Below are positions 33,728 through 44,723 of a stretch of DNA of 63,093 bases, in pieces. The translations under genes were made by a program, and so were the position numbers. The stretch is from Priapulus caudatus (taxonomy: Eukaryota > Priapulida > Priapulimorpha > Priapulimorphida > Priapulidae), in contig NW_014577084.1 of assembly GCF_000485595.1 (NCBI RefSeq), positions 148,125-211,217 on the forward strand. The letters are read 5' to 3'. The notes under the pieces are model-generated. The model was not told the origin of the DNA, searched no databases, and was given only the letters and a program-made list of their open reading frames with translations. The first letter of the stretch is position 1, and each line of letters opens with the position of its first letter.

Positions 33728-34159
33728 TAGGGGCACACGAGCGATTTTTATCGCCCGATCGCGGCGATTAAAATTGCCAGCGAATTTAATCGCCCGATCA
33801 CGAAGGGGCACACGTAGCGATTTTTATCGCCCGATCACGAAGGGGCACACGTGACGTAGCGAATTTGAGAGCGTACGCGCACGCCACTCGACAAAACATT
33901 TAACATCACATGATATCAACAACACGTCCGATTGGTTTAGAAAAATCGATCGGGCGAAAAAACACGCCGGTCACGGGCACACGAGCGATAATAATCGCCC
34001 GGCGTAAATAATCGCCCGAAAATATCTAACATTTTGGATACGGGCGATTCGGTCGGCCGATTAAAATCGGCGTCGACGTGAACGGGCACACGGGCGATTT
34101 CTTCGAGCGATTTCAAAATTCGCGGCGATCGGGCGATAAAAATCGCTCGTGTGCCCCTA
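33728..34159. mobile_element. MITE with perfect 33-bp terminal inverted repeats
   Basis: A 428-bp element (33730-34157) bounded by TA on both sides, which could be a TA target duplication as in Tc1/mariner-type elements. Both ends begin GGGGCACACGAGCGATTTTT and remain identical for 33 bp. There is no transposase-like open frame, so it is non-autonomous. The interior contains two further copies of the end motif (33807-33860) and several CGATCGGGCGA words, so it is built largely of its own ends. Confidence 0.85.
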
Positions 34160-35756
34160 CCATTAGAAGACAAATCAAATTACTTTCAGTATTTGCTTTT
34201 TTCTATCGTGTACACGGCATATATTAGGTTCACCATAGATAGTTGAATAATAGTGATAAATTAAATCCCCTATAATAAGACGAGTTATGTCATCTATTTA
34301 TTTTGTTGTGAATTAAGTTTGAAGTATTTTTTACCGACGTCCTTGTTTATTGTAATATAAGTGAGAGTGTACGATTCCCTCGGAAGTTGGCAAAAAAATA
34401 CACTGAAAAACTTCCAGGAAACGATGTCGTTGTCGATATTTTAAATGATAATATAATTCAGGATATAAACGTTTACGCCATCTGCCCGCTTTTGTCGCTA
34501 TATACACCACGGATAAAGTATTTAATATTCGTTGACCTTTCACTGAATGTGTTTTAGTTTCCTGCAGATAATTATATTGCTCTGTAACAAAGGATCACAT
34601 GTAAATAATATCTATAGAACGGACACACCTGTAAAATAACTCATTTGGATTTAAAATGGCATCGTTGAAACGGACATTCACCCTTATTTCAGATGCATAC
34701 GCGCTCGTTCATAAACCGGAACTGCACACGAACTCGTAGTATAGTAAGATGATCGATACGCATCATTAGCATTTATTCATTGTCCATTCGCTACTACATT
34801 ATGATTTTATCGAAATATTATTTTTGCTTACTGTGGGCATCATTTCAACGTTTTTTGGCTGCACCAGACCTATTCACACACTAGTTTATTTAAATAATTT
34901 TTGTAAATATTTTATGGTCGTCACCATGAATGTAAAAAAAACGTTAGAATATTACGTGCCGAGAACAAGTTATCTGCATTGCTATGATGCGTTTTATAGT
35001 GAAGAATATACGTACTGAGTGTAGAGCTCTGTATTAATTTTTATACACAGTTATTTGAATAGCAACCACTATGCTATAAAAATAAGCAAAATGTGTATAC
35101 TTTTTAGTGTAGGTCATCTGTTATAGCGAGCTTTTGCTTCGCAAGGTCTTTCTTCGCCATAGTCGTTTCCTAGCGTCTGAATTTTCATAAAAAGTACAAG
35201 AACATTGTTTCATGTATATTTATAACTATGATGATCTTGTATTGTGTCTTATTACGCATACTTGCCTTATTGAACTATAATCTCCAAATTGTACAATAGC
35301 CCAGCCCTAATATATATGTATATATATATTATATATATATATATTTATTTATTTATATATATATATATGCATGCGTACATATAACCTATATAGTGCTCAG
35401 TAATTGAATTTCTTGTTCTATTAACTATTTGTTAGTCGTTACGTTACACTGTCATGTGTCATGGTCGGTGAAAAATCAAGAGAATAGACACACACGTATA
35501 CCTGCATGCAATTACAAATGCTAACTGCATACGTACATGTATATGAACTTGCGCACGCAAATCCATGCATGTCTGTGCACATACACACACGCGCGCTCTT
35601 CGACTGTCACGTAGTTAGTGATAATTCCGTACAGCTCTGACGTTATCCTATCTCGCAGGATGGTCATAACAGAGCGCAGCGTACGGATATCCTGCTATTA
35701 CCGTTATTGTACGTGGTCAGTGACATTCCGTAATGCGCCCTTTACTAATACGGATA

Positions 35757-35793
35757 TGATCAAGAGCTAATAAGGTATTATTAGCTCTTGATA
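35757..35793. repeat. Perfect short inverted repeat (hairpin)
   Basis: The arms ATCAAGAGCTAATAA and TTATTAGCTCTTGAT are exact complements separated by four bases. A related word, ATTAGCTCTTGAT, also occurs at about 33471. Confidence 0.8.
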
Positions 35794-35887
35794 TGATCGA
35801 GAGCCTACACGGTGGCCTCCGCCTACATGTTATGCCCCCCCCCGCCCCATTGCCTTGATGGATAGGACAATCGCAGTAAACACGTCG

Positions 35888-35898
35888 ACACACACACA

Positions 35899-35976
<78 letters not shown>
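35888..35976. repeat. (CA)n microsatellite
   Basis: An almost perfect CA run of nearly 90 bp. Confidence 0.95.
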
Positions 35977-35977
<1 letters not shown>

Positions 35978-37255
35978 TGATACGCCCTAAGACTTGCGTG
36001 CATTAAACTTTCGCGAACCTCTGTCATTAGGCGAACATAAATCTGGTTCGCGTGTTTATTGGACGTGGAGACGTGGAGTGGTTCACGCCCAACGGTAGGC
36101 ATTACTGCATGTGTTCTTTGAGACTTTTGATCGAATGGACGGAATACGGGTTCTTCCGAAAATAGGCAGTTGTTTGGCAGTACACAAGTACGTTCACCTT
36201 TACTGTTCGCGCGTGTTTGTCTGTATGTGTCTCTGTGTATGTTTATTATCGCAGCTGGATAGCACATTGAGTTTTCGAAATCTGATCAAATTATCAAATT
36301 TCGTGCAAACATGATAGGACAACTGTTAAATGATATTAGACGTAATCCCACCGAAATAGGCTTTTAATGTGGTGGCACGTTTTTTGCAGTTATGAGATTT
36401 TGAAATGCATTTCATTGGGCATATCTTGACTATTGGGTAATACCATTTAATGGTTTTTAATGCTGTACTTAGGGACATGAAGCAAACGAGATCAATAAAA
36501 TTAGATAATTAAACGTCATTTGCAAAGGGTCACCGTGGAATATCGAAAAACAACTCTATGATCACAGCTCCACTTCCAAGTAGCAGTTGTAGTTTATTCA
36601 AAATTATCTACTTTTGTTAGAAGAATCGATTAACATATTATATAACGAGATTAGATGATTACTATTTTGATACCTAATATTTTATGTATTAGATATACGT
36701 GAAGATACGGTATATACATTAAAATGTCTCACACTTGCGTTATATAGACACACACAAACAGTTATTCGTACATACAACTCATAAACTGTATGATGATGCT
36801 AGCTGATAGAAATCGAATGTATTGCGAGTCTGAGTTGGGATATTTGCTGTGGATTTCCTTGCAGAACTGTGACGGTGGCTCGTAACCTAAGTAACTTGAT
36901 CTTCTTCATCAACATCGCTGATTGGCTGATACCCGATTTATTTGTTGCACTTTATACTTGTAGGGCTTTAATTTTCACGATCAGCTAAAAGCATGCGGGA
37001 GGTGTGCCAAGGCGAATTAACACATGTATCGAATGTTACTTTTACCTGCTACTGCTAGTACCACCCAAAACCGTAACGTTTAAACGTTTTAGAACAGTGT
37101 AGGTTAATGTATGATTACAATACAAGAATGTGATAAGCAATTTAATTACCTGAGTTGTTGTCATTCCCCGTTTTATGTCGTAGCAATATAATATCGTACA
37201 TACACTTCCACTAACAGTCACATCGATAAACATTTACATAGGATATCATTTATGT

Positions 37256-37261
37256 TTTATT
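37256..37261 (-). terminator. Candidate poly(A) signal AATAAA
   Basis: AATAAA on the minus strand, about 390 bases after the stop codon of the large secreted protein gene. It is the first canonical signal in that 3' region. Confidence 0.4.
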
Positions 37262-37647
37262 TATCCGTCTAAATCCAGTTCGTTAATATAAACTTTATCC
37301 GTTTATGTTACCAATATCTCATATAGGTGTATAAACTATCATATACATTACGTGATGCTCGTTTTCCTCTACTGGTACGACAGAAAACCCCACGAATAGT
37401 TACTTAATTGCCATATACATCGTGCACGTAACATTTTCTATGTTGTATCCCTAAATAACACAACTTTTCTGATCAGACACTTCTCAAACGATTGTCTGTT
37501 TTTCGCATTAAAAAATAACACGTAAATATACCACCTTTGCCAAGGAACTTAATCTCAGTAACAGATTTAGCAAGAAGGTGCAAATAACCTCTATGAATTG
37601 CACGGGTAAATATTTTTCCTCGAATAAACATTCTTCTATGCGACGTC

Positions 37648-40600
37648 CTACAACGCCCTGCCGCGGTTTGGCCGTCGCAAGGATCGAGTGCGCTCGCTTC
37701 GTAAATAGCCCCCGGGCTGTATGGTGGTGTGTAACCCTTTCGAGTGAGGTCTCCCATTGCTTTGTCTGCTCTCGTCCGACGTGCCCAATATAACTTGAAA
37801 ATATTCCCCCGTGGGTTTTTCGAAGGTGTGCGATCTTGCACCCCTCGGTTCGGAATCGTGCCGCATCTGTGCCCGTTCACGCCTGTTTGGTGTCATAGAT
37901 GAAGAGGTCTCCACGGCAACATGGACGGGCGGAGTTGTGGCGACGGTCTCAAGTCTGTAGCGGTCTCTACTGCGCCTGGACGTGTCTGGTTGTCGCCGTC
38001 CGTGGCCCTCTGTTCGATCTGCGCTCGAGATTGGGGACGATTGTAACGGATCAGGTGTGGCGGGCGGTGAAACGGGGACAGTGTTGACATATCTCCCTGA
38101 GGTTGACAGCCGGCTTGTAGTGCGGGCCGTCCCAGCAGGGAAGAAATATCTGTTACGTGTCGTCACTGCGTCCGAACGCGGCACGGATATTGAATAAGTT
38201 GGTTGCAGAGCAACCTGTAGGGATGGGTGGGCACGATTCCGCTCGTACTCGCTAGATGGCGCGTTCTCCGCGCGTGGAGAAATCGTACGTCGCCGACCAG
38301 TTGCGTTAGATCGAGGCCTTGTGATTGGCCGTCGAATTTGTTCATAGTTAGGATTTCGGCCGATATCTGGCGATTCGGAATTTCGCCCGTTTTCGTTACG
38401 AATGTTAACAACTGCGGCGGTAGTTACATGCGACGCTTCGGTTGGTGTAGCAGCGGCAGTTACGCGGTGTCCCCTGACTCGAGATTTAGGCTCGTAGTCG
38501 CTTGTTTCGGCTTCTTGGTCTCCTTCAATGACACGGCGAAGTCGACCTGTTGGTTGACTGAGTTCGACTTCAAGGTACTCGGATGATACGGCCGTAGACT
38601 GGGCCGTTACGTCTGCCACCATATATGTAGGCGTAGTTTTCTCAGCCGATGACGGTGAGCTGGCCGTCGTTGTAGTTTTGCGGTTATTTCTCCTAGTGGC
38701 TCTAGATGTTTGATCGGGCGCAGCAGACCGTGGCCGGCTTGACACTGGAGACGGATGCGAATATACACGTACTATAGGTTCTCGCTGCGTCGGTGGTACG
38801 GTGAGGTAAACTGTATCTAGCGGTGTAGTTGCCTGCACCTTGCGTACGTTGCCTCGAGTGTACGTATTTAAGGTAGGTTCAGCTCTTAACTCGTCCAAAT
38901 TCTCAAAATTGGCCAGTCTCGTAGGTAGTAGACGCGCTTTGCTGAGCGCTACACGCGGGTATTGTTGCGACTCGGATACGCGTCTTTGGTTGCGTCTCTC
39001 ATACGCATATACGTAGGGAGTTGTTACTGACTCGGGCGAGTTCTTTTGTGTGATGAAATAACCGTGGAATTGTTCTGATACCTGTCGTTTCGGAGTGTTG
39101 TGAAAATATGTAGGGTCCGGAGACGTGGACCCGCCATCTTGTAGGACTGGCATTTCTTTTTTTTCTTCGGGAATGGTGCGAGGGGAAGCTACTAAACTCT
39201 CGCGCTTGTTTGAATATGAATTTCCGGCGTTGTTGTTGGTGTTATTTCTTGGCGCAAGAGTGTCATCGAAATCTAAGTTTAGCCCGTAGTTCTCCTGGGT
39301 TTGCAATACGTCACTGCGTTTCTGTGTTAGTGCTGGAAGTACAGGGTTGAAGTGTTTTGATTGAGTGTAGGTTTGAATCGTGCTCCATAAATCGTGGAAG
39401 CCGTCTTCTACTCCGGTGACCTCCCCTCTGCCGAGAGAACTAATGTTTCTTGTTTCTGCATGGCTCTTCCCCTGCTCGCCGGATGGACCACTGTTTCTGC
39501 TTTTTAAACTTACTACGAACGAGTATCCATTTGTAAATTCGTCGTCGGTGGCACTTGTGCCTATATTCAAGCTCGATTGTTTTGGCCCTAACAGGTTTGG
39601 TCTGAGAAAGAGATCGAGCACGTCCGAGCTGTTCAGGCCAGTTGCCGTGTTGGGACTCGTACACTTGCCGTTATGGTCGCAAACGCTAATATTCAACAGT
39701 TTGGGCTGATAAGAAGTATTTGGACCATACGTTTCGTATTGCAGTGGATTTTGCGCTGCGTTACCTGTAGTGGCATTGGAACTTTTATTTTCACCGCATC
39801 CCTGAAGGCACCTTCTTTCTGGTATGCCTGGGTTGAGTTCTAATCTCAGAGTTTCATTATTTAATCTCTTAATTGTTAGTTCTGGCATTGCTTTATCCGT
39901 GTCAACTTCTTCAATTGTCAGTTCTGGCATAGCTGCCAACGATGGGTCTTGATCACCATAGTAATATCGTTCGTTTCTATCATGTCCGTGTATGTCGTAG
40001 ACGCGAGCGTCTCTATTACTAATTCCAGTATATATCGTGAGGTCACTACTACCAAGCGGAGATGACTGCGCTGATGCCCTTATGATGTACGACTTATTAA
40101 CGACATTACCTGACTCAGCATCGCCTTCCCCGAAAGAAATTGTTATTTCCCCAATAACATTGCTTCCACCGGGTAGTTTTACCTCTGGGGGCGGTGTCGG
40201 GATGATATGCAAGACTGAACCAATTCCTCGGCCTTTGTTTGTGCGCACACTGACGGGGCTTAGCGGTTTTGTAGGCGAAGTAGAGATGTCCACTGTTTCC
40301 GAATATTCGCCCCGTGATTTTACCGGGTCAGTTGCTGGACGTGGTCTCCTTGTTGTCGTTGACGGTGTCGTCGTAGGCGGCCTGGGTCCTTGTGGGTTCG
40401 GTCCGCGTGCTGTGCTAATATTATTTGCAATCGTTCTAGCTCTAGCTCTTTGTCGTTCGACTGGAATTGTCATTGTGGAGGTAAGGGCTTCTTTTGATGC
40501 AGATGTAGCTCTTGTTACTAGAGTCCTCGGTATAGGTGTTGTTGTTGTTTGTAGTACTGTAGTTGCTAGTACATTTTCTTCTACTGGAATAGTTACTGTC

Positions 40601-43600
40601 GGCTCACGTGTAGGGGAATGTTTACGGATCGAATATCCATTCTCACCCTGAGGATTCCGACTAACGCTGGGATCTTGATTGCTGAGATGCAGATCCCACG
40701 CGTATTCATTTCGGTTGTTGTGAGGAACTCTAGCATTGTATATTTGCCTAGTTGCGTACAGAGCTTGCGCATCAATGTACGGTGGCTGGTCATTGGCGGG
40801 ACGTGCCCCAGAGGCATATGAAAACCCATTTGATTTGCTTCTTTCTGGTTGCGTATTTGTACCTGTGTCGGTACTAACAGTTGTAGCTGGTGTAGACTGC
40901 GTATAGTCAGACGCTTGCGCCTGACTTTGTGAACGAGATTCTTGTACTCTCTTCGTTCTATCTAAGGTAAACATTGCGGTACTATTGGACTGAGGGATTG
41001 CTGGAGTGTTATTTTGTTTCGTTTCGCGGGAGACTGCAGTTAAACTCGCTCTAAGCGGCCGTCGATGGCTAACAGTACGAGTTGTCTGGTTTTGTAGAAT
41101 CTGGTTTTCTTCAGTCGCATTTCTTCCTCTCTTCAATGAGCCAATCGATTGAGCACGGGGCATTGACCTCCTGACATGCTTCACTCCAACAGCGCGAAAA
41201 ACTTTAGTCCCATCCTCCCGAACAACACTTTCATAGATGGTTAGTGTATCGCCGTTATTTTGCGAAGTAGTCCATTCCCGATTGATGCCACTGCCACCTG
41301 GCACGGAATCCCTCGTGTTCTGATGCTGGTCAACACGGACGCTTGCTGTTCCTGAATTTGAAGTAAGTTCCGCCTCAGTGCGAGTTGGTTCCATTGCCAT
41401 TCTAGCCAGGCCTCCCTCTGTGTGCCGACTATAAACTCTTCCAGGAGAATGATTATAACTTACGCGGTGTGCGTTGTGCAATTCTCTCAATAGCGACGCT
41501 GCCATTGAGGTTGACATTGTGTCGGCCATGTTCCTTGTTGTCGTGTCAACTCTTCCGTTTATCAAACTGGCGTTCCGATTAAAAATAGTTGTTGATGATT
41601 TTCCCGTGGGGGCATTGCTGGGGCCTTTGTAGGTTTCCTGCGTAGGTTCTGGTTCTGGTTCGGTAGCATGCAATTCGCGTTTGTCGCTACCAGCGTTTGA
41701 GTTACGCTGGTGTTTTGATTCACGCAGATCGATTGCTTCAAACTCGGAATCATCCTGTGACGTCATGCCGTACGTGGATTGCATTAGACCTGCATTAGCT
41801 GTGATTTCGTCCTGCACCACTGGCATCGATTCTGCTATGCCGTGGTTTTTCTGGCCTGCCAGACCTCCGCGTTGATCTTCGAATAAACCTGCATCCATGT
41901 CCAGTAATGCTACCGTCGAATGAGAAGTGTCATTGGGGTTGGGTGAATTAGTTAGCGGCTTTGCTCCAACTGCAGCACTAACGTGTTGTTCTTCACGCCC
42001 ACTGTGCCATCCATCACGCACGCCTTGAGAATAAGGCGAAAAATTCGTTCGCCCCCCTCTGTTACTTCTATGATCTGCATTTACGAATGAAGCATCCATA
42101 TTCGTAGTGCCTCTGTGGACGTCAGTTATGTTATCCGCCATTAATTCGATATTAGCTGGTTGTAAACCTGGTTGAAGAACTCTATCATCGATTGCTGGGG
42201 AATCTGCGGTGTGTTCTGCAGGTAATACTCTACGCGACCTGCCTAAAGATGGCGGTAGAGTAGTAGTTCTGTCTGTCGTGAAATACTCTGACGTGGTCGA
42301 TTCGGTTGTGAATGTTGAGTCAGTATAACTATCCTCGATGGTAAGGGTGTACATACTGACATCATTTTCCGACATGTTGTTGTCATGTACGACATGTGTG
42401 ACATTTTCCGTTTTTACTGTTGATGAAGTGTCCATATACTTGCCGCTAGTTGTAGCAGTGTATGTAGGGAGCATTGTCTGGTTACGGGGGTGCCGATTTA
42501 AGTTTGTTTGCGTTGTTCCCGTCACATTGCGTTGTTCCCGTTGTTTGCGTTGTTTCCGCAGATTATCACCTTCAATGTATGCCTGGGCCATGTTATTAAG
42601 TTGGGGTTTCAAGGTAGACGTCATAGGCTCTTGACTAAAATCGCTGCTAGTGCTCGTTTCAGGCACTGCACGAAGATAAGTAGATGAGTCACTATTATTT
42701 CTCATGTGATTAGCGCTCGGGGTAAACTCGTCGTCGTAAACATCTCCAATCGCTGGAACCTCTTCGTTTCTTCGTCTACTCTCACTAGAGACTGTGGATA
42801 TTCTATTGCGCTGGGTTATCGTAGATGAGGGTGGGCCTTGCGTTGGCGGAGTTCCGGCAGTCATCAGTAGTTGCGGCCCATTTAATCGACTACCTCTTAT
42901 GTTCGTGGAAGGTGTAGTAGTTTGTTCGGTCGATTGACTCATTGCCATCTCATCGGTCGACGCTGGGCTATTCATTGAGGGCTCTCGCGAATTCATCGCA
43001 GGTGCCCTGAGGTTATGCATGAGGATACGAAGCGAATTGCGCTGGACAGGAACGTACGAAGCAGCTTCTTCTTCCGTCATACCATTCGCGAGACGGAGAT
43101 CACTCCTGCTGCCACCGCTGCTACTTTGCATCGCGAGGTCTTCATCCAGCAAATCTCTGAATCTGCTGTCATTGCGTGGCGCAATCAGTACAGCTTCGAA
43201 TCCACCGATGGGTCTCTGCTGGTTACGCATTGAGTAGTTCATGTCCGGATCATCTGTACGATTGCCATCATTTGGGGTCTCCCACCGCTCGTAGGCACCG
43301 ACTCTTCCGGGTACTCCGCGTCCTCCCCGCAGTTCGTAGTCATAGATTTTCATAGTTTCATGCCGATCATTGGGTGCATAGCCGTTATTGAATTCGTTGA
43401 GATTTGACGCTCCACTCTCATTCTGTCTAATTGTGAGGTTTCGTAGTTGCGATGGTGATGTTGATTCGTAAACAAATTCAGCTGTTTGATTTTCCGGCAA
43501 AATTACGCTTCTGTCACTGTCATTAGTTTGGCTGGAGATGCTCGTGTCCTTGTTGCTGTTAGCTTTGCTGTCAACGTCCGTTTCAACTTGTTTCGTGTAC

Positions 43601-44535
43601 GCTGTTTGCAGCGAGGCATCGTCAGTGACTGGTATCGGGTGATTGTTTAGCGTTCTGTTGTTTGTATGATGTTTCCGCAATCTGATACTCGAGGCCGTGT
43701 ATTCGGGTGTGACATATACCCGCTCCATCCGTTCAGATGATGGAGTTACAATACGATTATCATCTACTAATCGCGTGACGTCTTCTCTCTGAGATGATGG
43801 CGGTCTACCAGAGATTCCACCGCCGTACAGTCGCTTAATGACACGTTTACATTTCCACGAGCCACCGTCGAGCTGCGAATACTGGTACGTGCATATCGTC
43901 ACGGCTGGTTTGCAATGCGACACTTTGCGGCCGTCGCTAGTCACCTCCTCTTCGCACACCGCCGGGATTTCGTTGCTGATATTTCTGCCGTCGACTTGCT
44001 CGCTGAGCACTCCCATCGGGGGATCCCTCGTTACACCTGCTGTGCATCTCCATCTTTTCCCCGTTCCCGGGTTGTAGTCGTAGACGCACGTGCCAACATT
44101 CGTTTCCGTGTGAGGTTTAGCGGTCGGTTCGCCACCGCCCGGATAACGTCTGCTGCGGCTCCGGTGGTCGCGATTGCCGGCTTCTGTGAAGACACCCTTC
44201 ACGTCCCAGCCAATGGACGCGCTGGTGGCTGTGGGCCCAGACGTTGGCCTCATGCGGGGGCCTCTAATGCGATCGCGTTCGCGAGCAGCGATAAGCTGCG
44301 CTGGGCTTACAAAATACGGATTCCCTCCTAGATATGCGTACGCCGATGACGGCGGCGGTCTGATGCGTGCGGAGTCGTCGGTGGGAATCGGCGTATAAGG
44401 GTCGATGTACAGGGGCGGTGGTGTTGGGCCGGCGCGCTGGGCGGGGCTGGTGCTAGCAGCTCTGTCGTCGTGCATGTACGGGTCGACGTAGAGTGGTGGT
44501 TCAGACGTGCGGCTGACTACAGCGCTGCAGAACGC
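37648..44535 (-). CDS. Giant coding exon of the large secreted protein
   Basis: The acceptor CCTACATTTCAG (AG at 44537-44536) precedes GCGTTCTGCAGC, which encodes [20 protein letters not shown] before the first internal Met at 44475. The exon is open without interruption for 6.9 kb and ends in TAG after RRPNRGRAL. The frame is clean, unlike the ZP repeat region, so this block was assembled from accurate sequence. The cysteine module is encoded at 43849-44088. A short internal duplication, AMPELTIE / AMPELTIK, lies near 39870-39930. Confidence 0.9.
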   Translation of the reverse strand, partial: AFCSAVVSRTSEPPLYVDPYMHDDRAASTSPAQRAGPTPPPLYIDPYTPIPTDDSARIRPPPSSAYAYLGGNPYFVSPAQLIAARERDRIRGPRMRPTSGPTATSASIGWDVKGVFTEAGNRDHRSRSRRYPGGGEPTAKPHTETNVGTCVYDYNPGTGKRWRCTAGVTRDPPMGVLSEQVDGRNISNEIPAVCEEEVTSDGRKVSHCKPAVTICTYQYSQLDGGSWKCKRVIKRLYGGGISGRPPSSQREDVTRLVDDNRIVTPSSERMERVYVTPEYTASSIRLRKHHTNNRTLNNHPIPVTDDASLQTAYTKQVETDVDSKANSNKDTSISSQTNDSDRSVILPENQTAEFVYESTSPSQLRNLTIRQNESGASNLNEFNNGYAPNDRHETMKIYDYELRGGRGVPGRVGAYERWETPNDGNRTDDPDMNYSMRNQQRPIGGFEAVLIAPRNDSRFRDLLDEDLAMQSSSGGSRSDLRLANGMTEEEAASYVPVQRNSLRILMHNLRAPAMNSREPSMNSPASTDEMAMSQSTEQTTTPSTNIRGSRLNGPQLLMTAGTPPTQGPPSSTITQRNRISTVSSESRRRNEEVPAIGDVYDDEFTPSANHMRNNSDSSTYLRAVPETSTSSDFSQEPMTSTLKPQLNNMAQAYIEGDNLRKQRKQREQRNVTGTTQTNLNRHPRNQTMLPTYTATTSGKYMDTSSTVKTENVTHVVHDNNMSENDVSMYTLTIEDSYTDSTFTTESTTSEYFTTDRTTTLPPSLGRSRRVLPAEHTADSPAIDDRVLQPGLQPANIELMADNITDVHRGTTNMDASFVNADHRSNRGGRTNFSPYSQGVRDGWHSGREEQHVSAAVGAKPLTNSPNPNDTSHSTVALLDMDAGLFEDQRGGLAGQKNHGIAESMPVVQDEITANAGLMQSTYGMTSQDDSEFEAIDLRESKHQRNSNAGSDKRELHATEPEPEPTQETYKGPSNAPTGKSSTTIFNRNASLINGRVDTTTRNMADTMSTSMAASLLRELHNAHRVSYNHSPGRVYSRHTEGGLARMAMEPTRTEAELTSNSGTASVRVDQHQNTRDSVPGGSGINREWTTSQNNGDTLTIYESVVREDGTKVFRAVGVKHVRRSMPRAQSIGSLKRGRNATEENQILQNQTTRTVSHRRPLRASLTAVSRETKQNNTPAIPQSNSTAMFTLDRTKRVQESRSQSQAQASDYTQSTPATTVSTDTGTNTQPERSKSNGFSYASGARPANDQPPYIDAQALYATRQIYNARVPHNNRNEYAWDLHLSNQDPSVSRNPQGENGYSIRKHSPTREPTVTIPVEENVLATTVLQTTTTPIPRTLVTRATSASKEALTSTMTIPVERQRARARTIANNISTARGPNPQGPRPPTTTPSTTTRRPRPATDPVKSRGEYSETVDISTSPTKPLSPVSVRTNKGRGIGSVLHIIPTPPPEVKLPGGSNVIGEITISFGEGDAESGNVVNKSYIIRASAQSSPLGSSDLTIYTGISNRDARVYDIHGHDRNERYYYGDQDPSLAAMPELTIEEVDTDKAMPELTIKRLNNETLRLELNPGIPERRCLQGCGENKSSNATTGNAAQNPLQYETYGPNTSYQPKLLNISVCDHNGKCTSPNTATGLNSSDVLDLFLRPNLLGPKQSSLNIGTSATDDEFTNGYSFVVSLKSRNSGPSGEQGKSHAETRNISSLGRGEVTGVEDGFHDLWSTIQTYTQSKHFNPVLPALTQKRSDVLQTQENYGLNLDFDDTLAPRNNTNNNAGNSYSNKRESLVASPRTIPEEKKEMPVLQDGGSTSPDPTYFHNTPKRQVSEQFHGYFITQKNSPESVTTPYVYAYERRNQRRVSESQQYPRVALSKARLLPTRLANFENLDELRAEPTLNTYTRGNVRKVQATTPLDTVYLTVPPTQREPIVRVYSHPSPVSSRPRSAAPDQTSRATRRNNRKTTTTASSPSSAEKTTPTYMVADVTAQSTAVSSEYLEVELSQPTGRLRRVIEGDQEAETSDYEPKSRVRGHRVTAAATPTEASHVTTAAVVNIRNENGRNSESPDIGRNPNYEQIRRPITRPRSNATGRRRTISPRAENAPSSEYERNRAHPSLQVALQPTYSISVPRSDAVTTRNRYFFPAGTARTTSRLSTSGRYVNTVPVSPPATPDPLQSSPISSADRTEGHGRRQPDTSRRSRDRYRLETVATTPPVHVAVETSSSMTPNRRERAQMRHDSEPRGARSHTFEKPTGEYFQVILGTSDESRQSNGRPHSKGLHTTIQPGGYLRSERTRSLRRPNRGRAL

Positions 44536-44665
44536 CTGAAATGTAGGAAATCATGCAGTGTTCACGTACGGGTGTTTATGTTCACGCGTATATATATACA
44601 TACACACACGTGCGCACACGCACGGACACGTGCACACGCGCACACGTTCACGTACGCACACACAC

Positions 44666-44723
<58 letters not shown>

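Larger units (their letters stand above)
34160..37255. other. AT-rich intergenic DNA
   Basis: No coding exon recognised. It includes a TA run at about 35313-35371, a 15-bp-arm hairpin at 35757-35793 and a CA array at 35888-35976. Confidence 0.5.

Noticed and set aside
33471-35771. Shared 13-14-bp inverted words ATTAGCTCTTGAT as ends of a 2.3-kb transposon
   Set aside because: A match of that length is expected by chance in AT-rich DNA of this size, and no target duplication is visible.
37648-44535. The giant exon as the 5' part of the ZP gene
   Set aside because: It has its own signal peptide, stop codon and candidate poly(A) signal, and the ZP gene has its own start exon at 18061.
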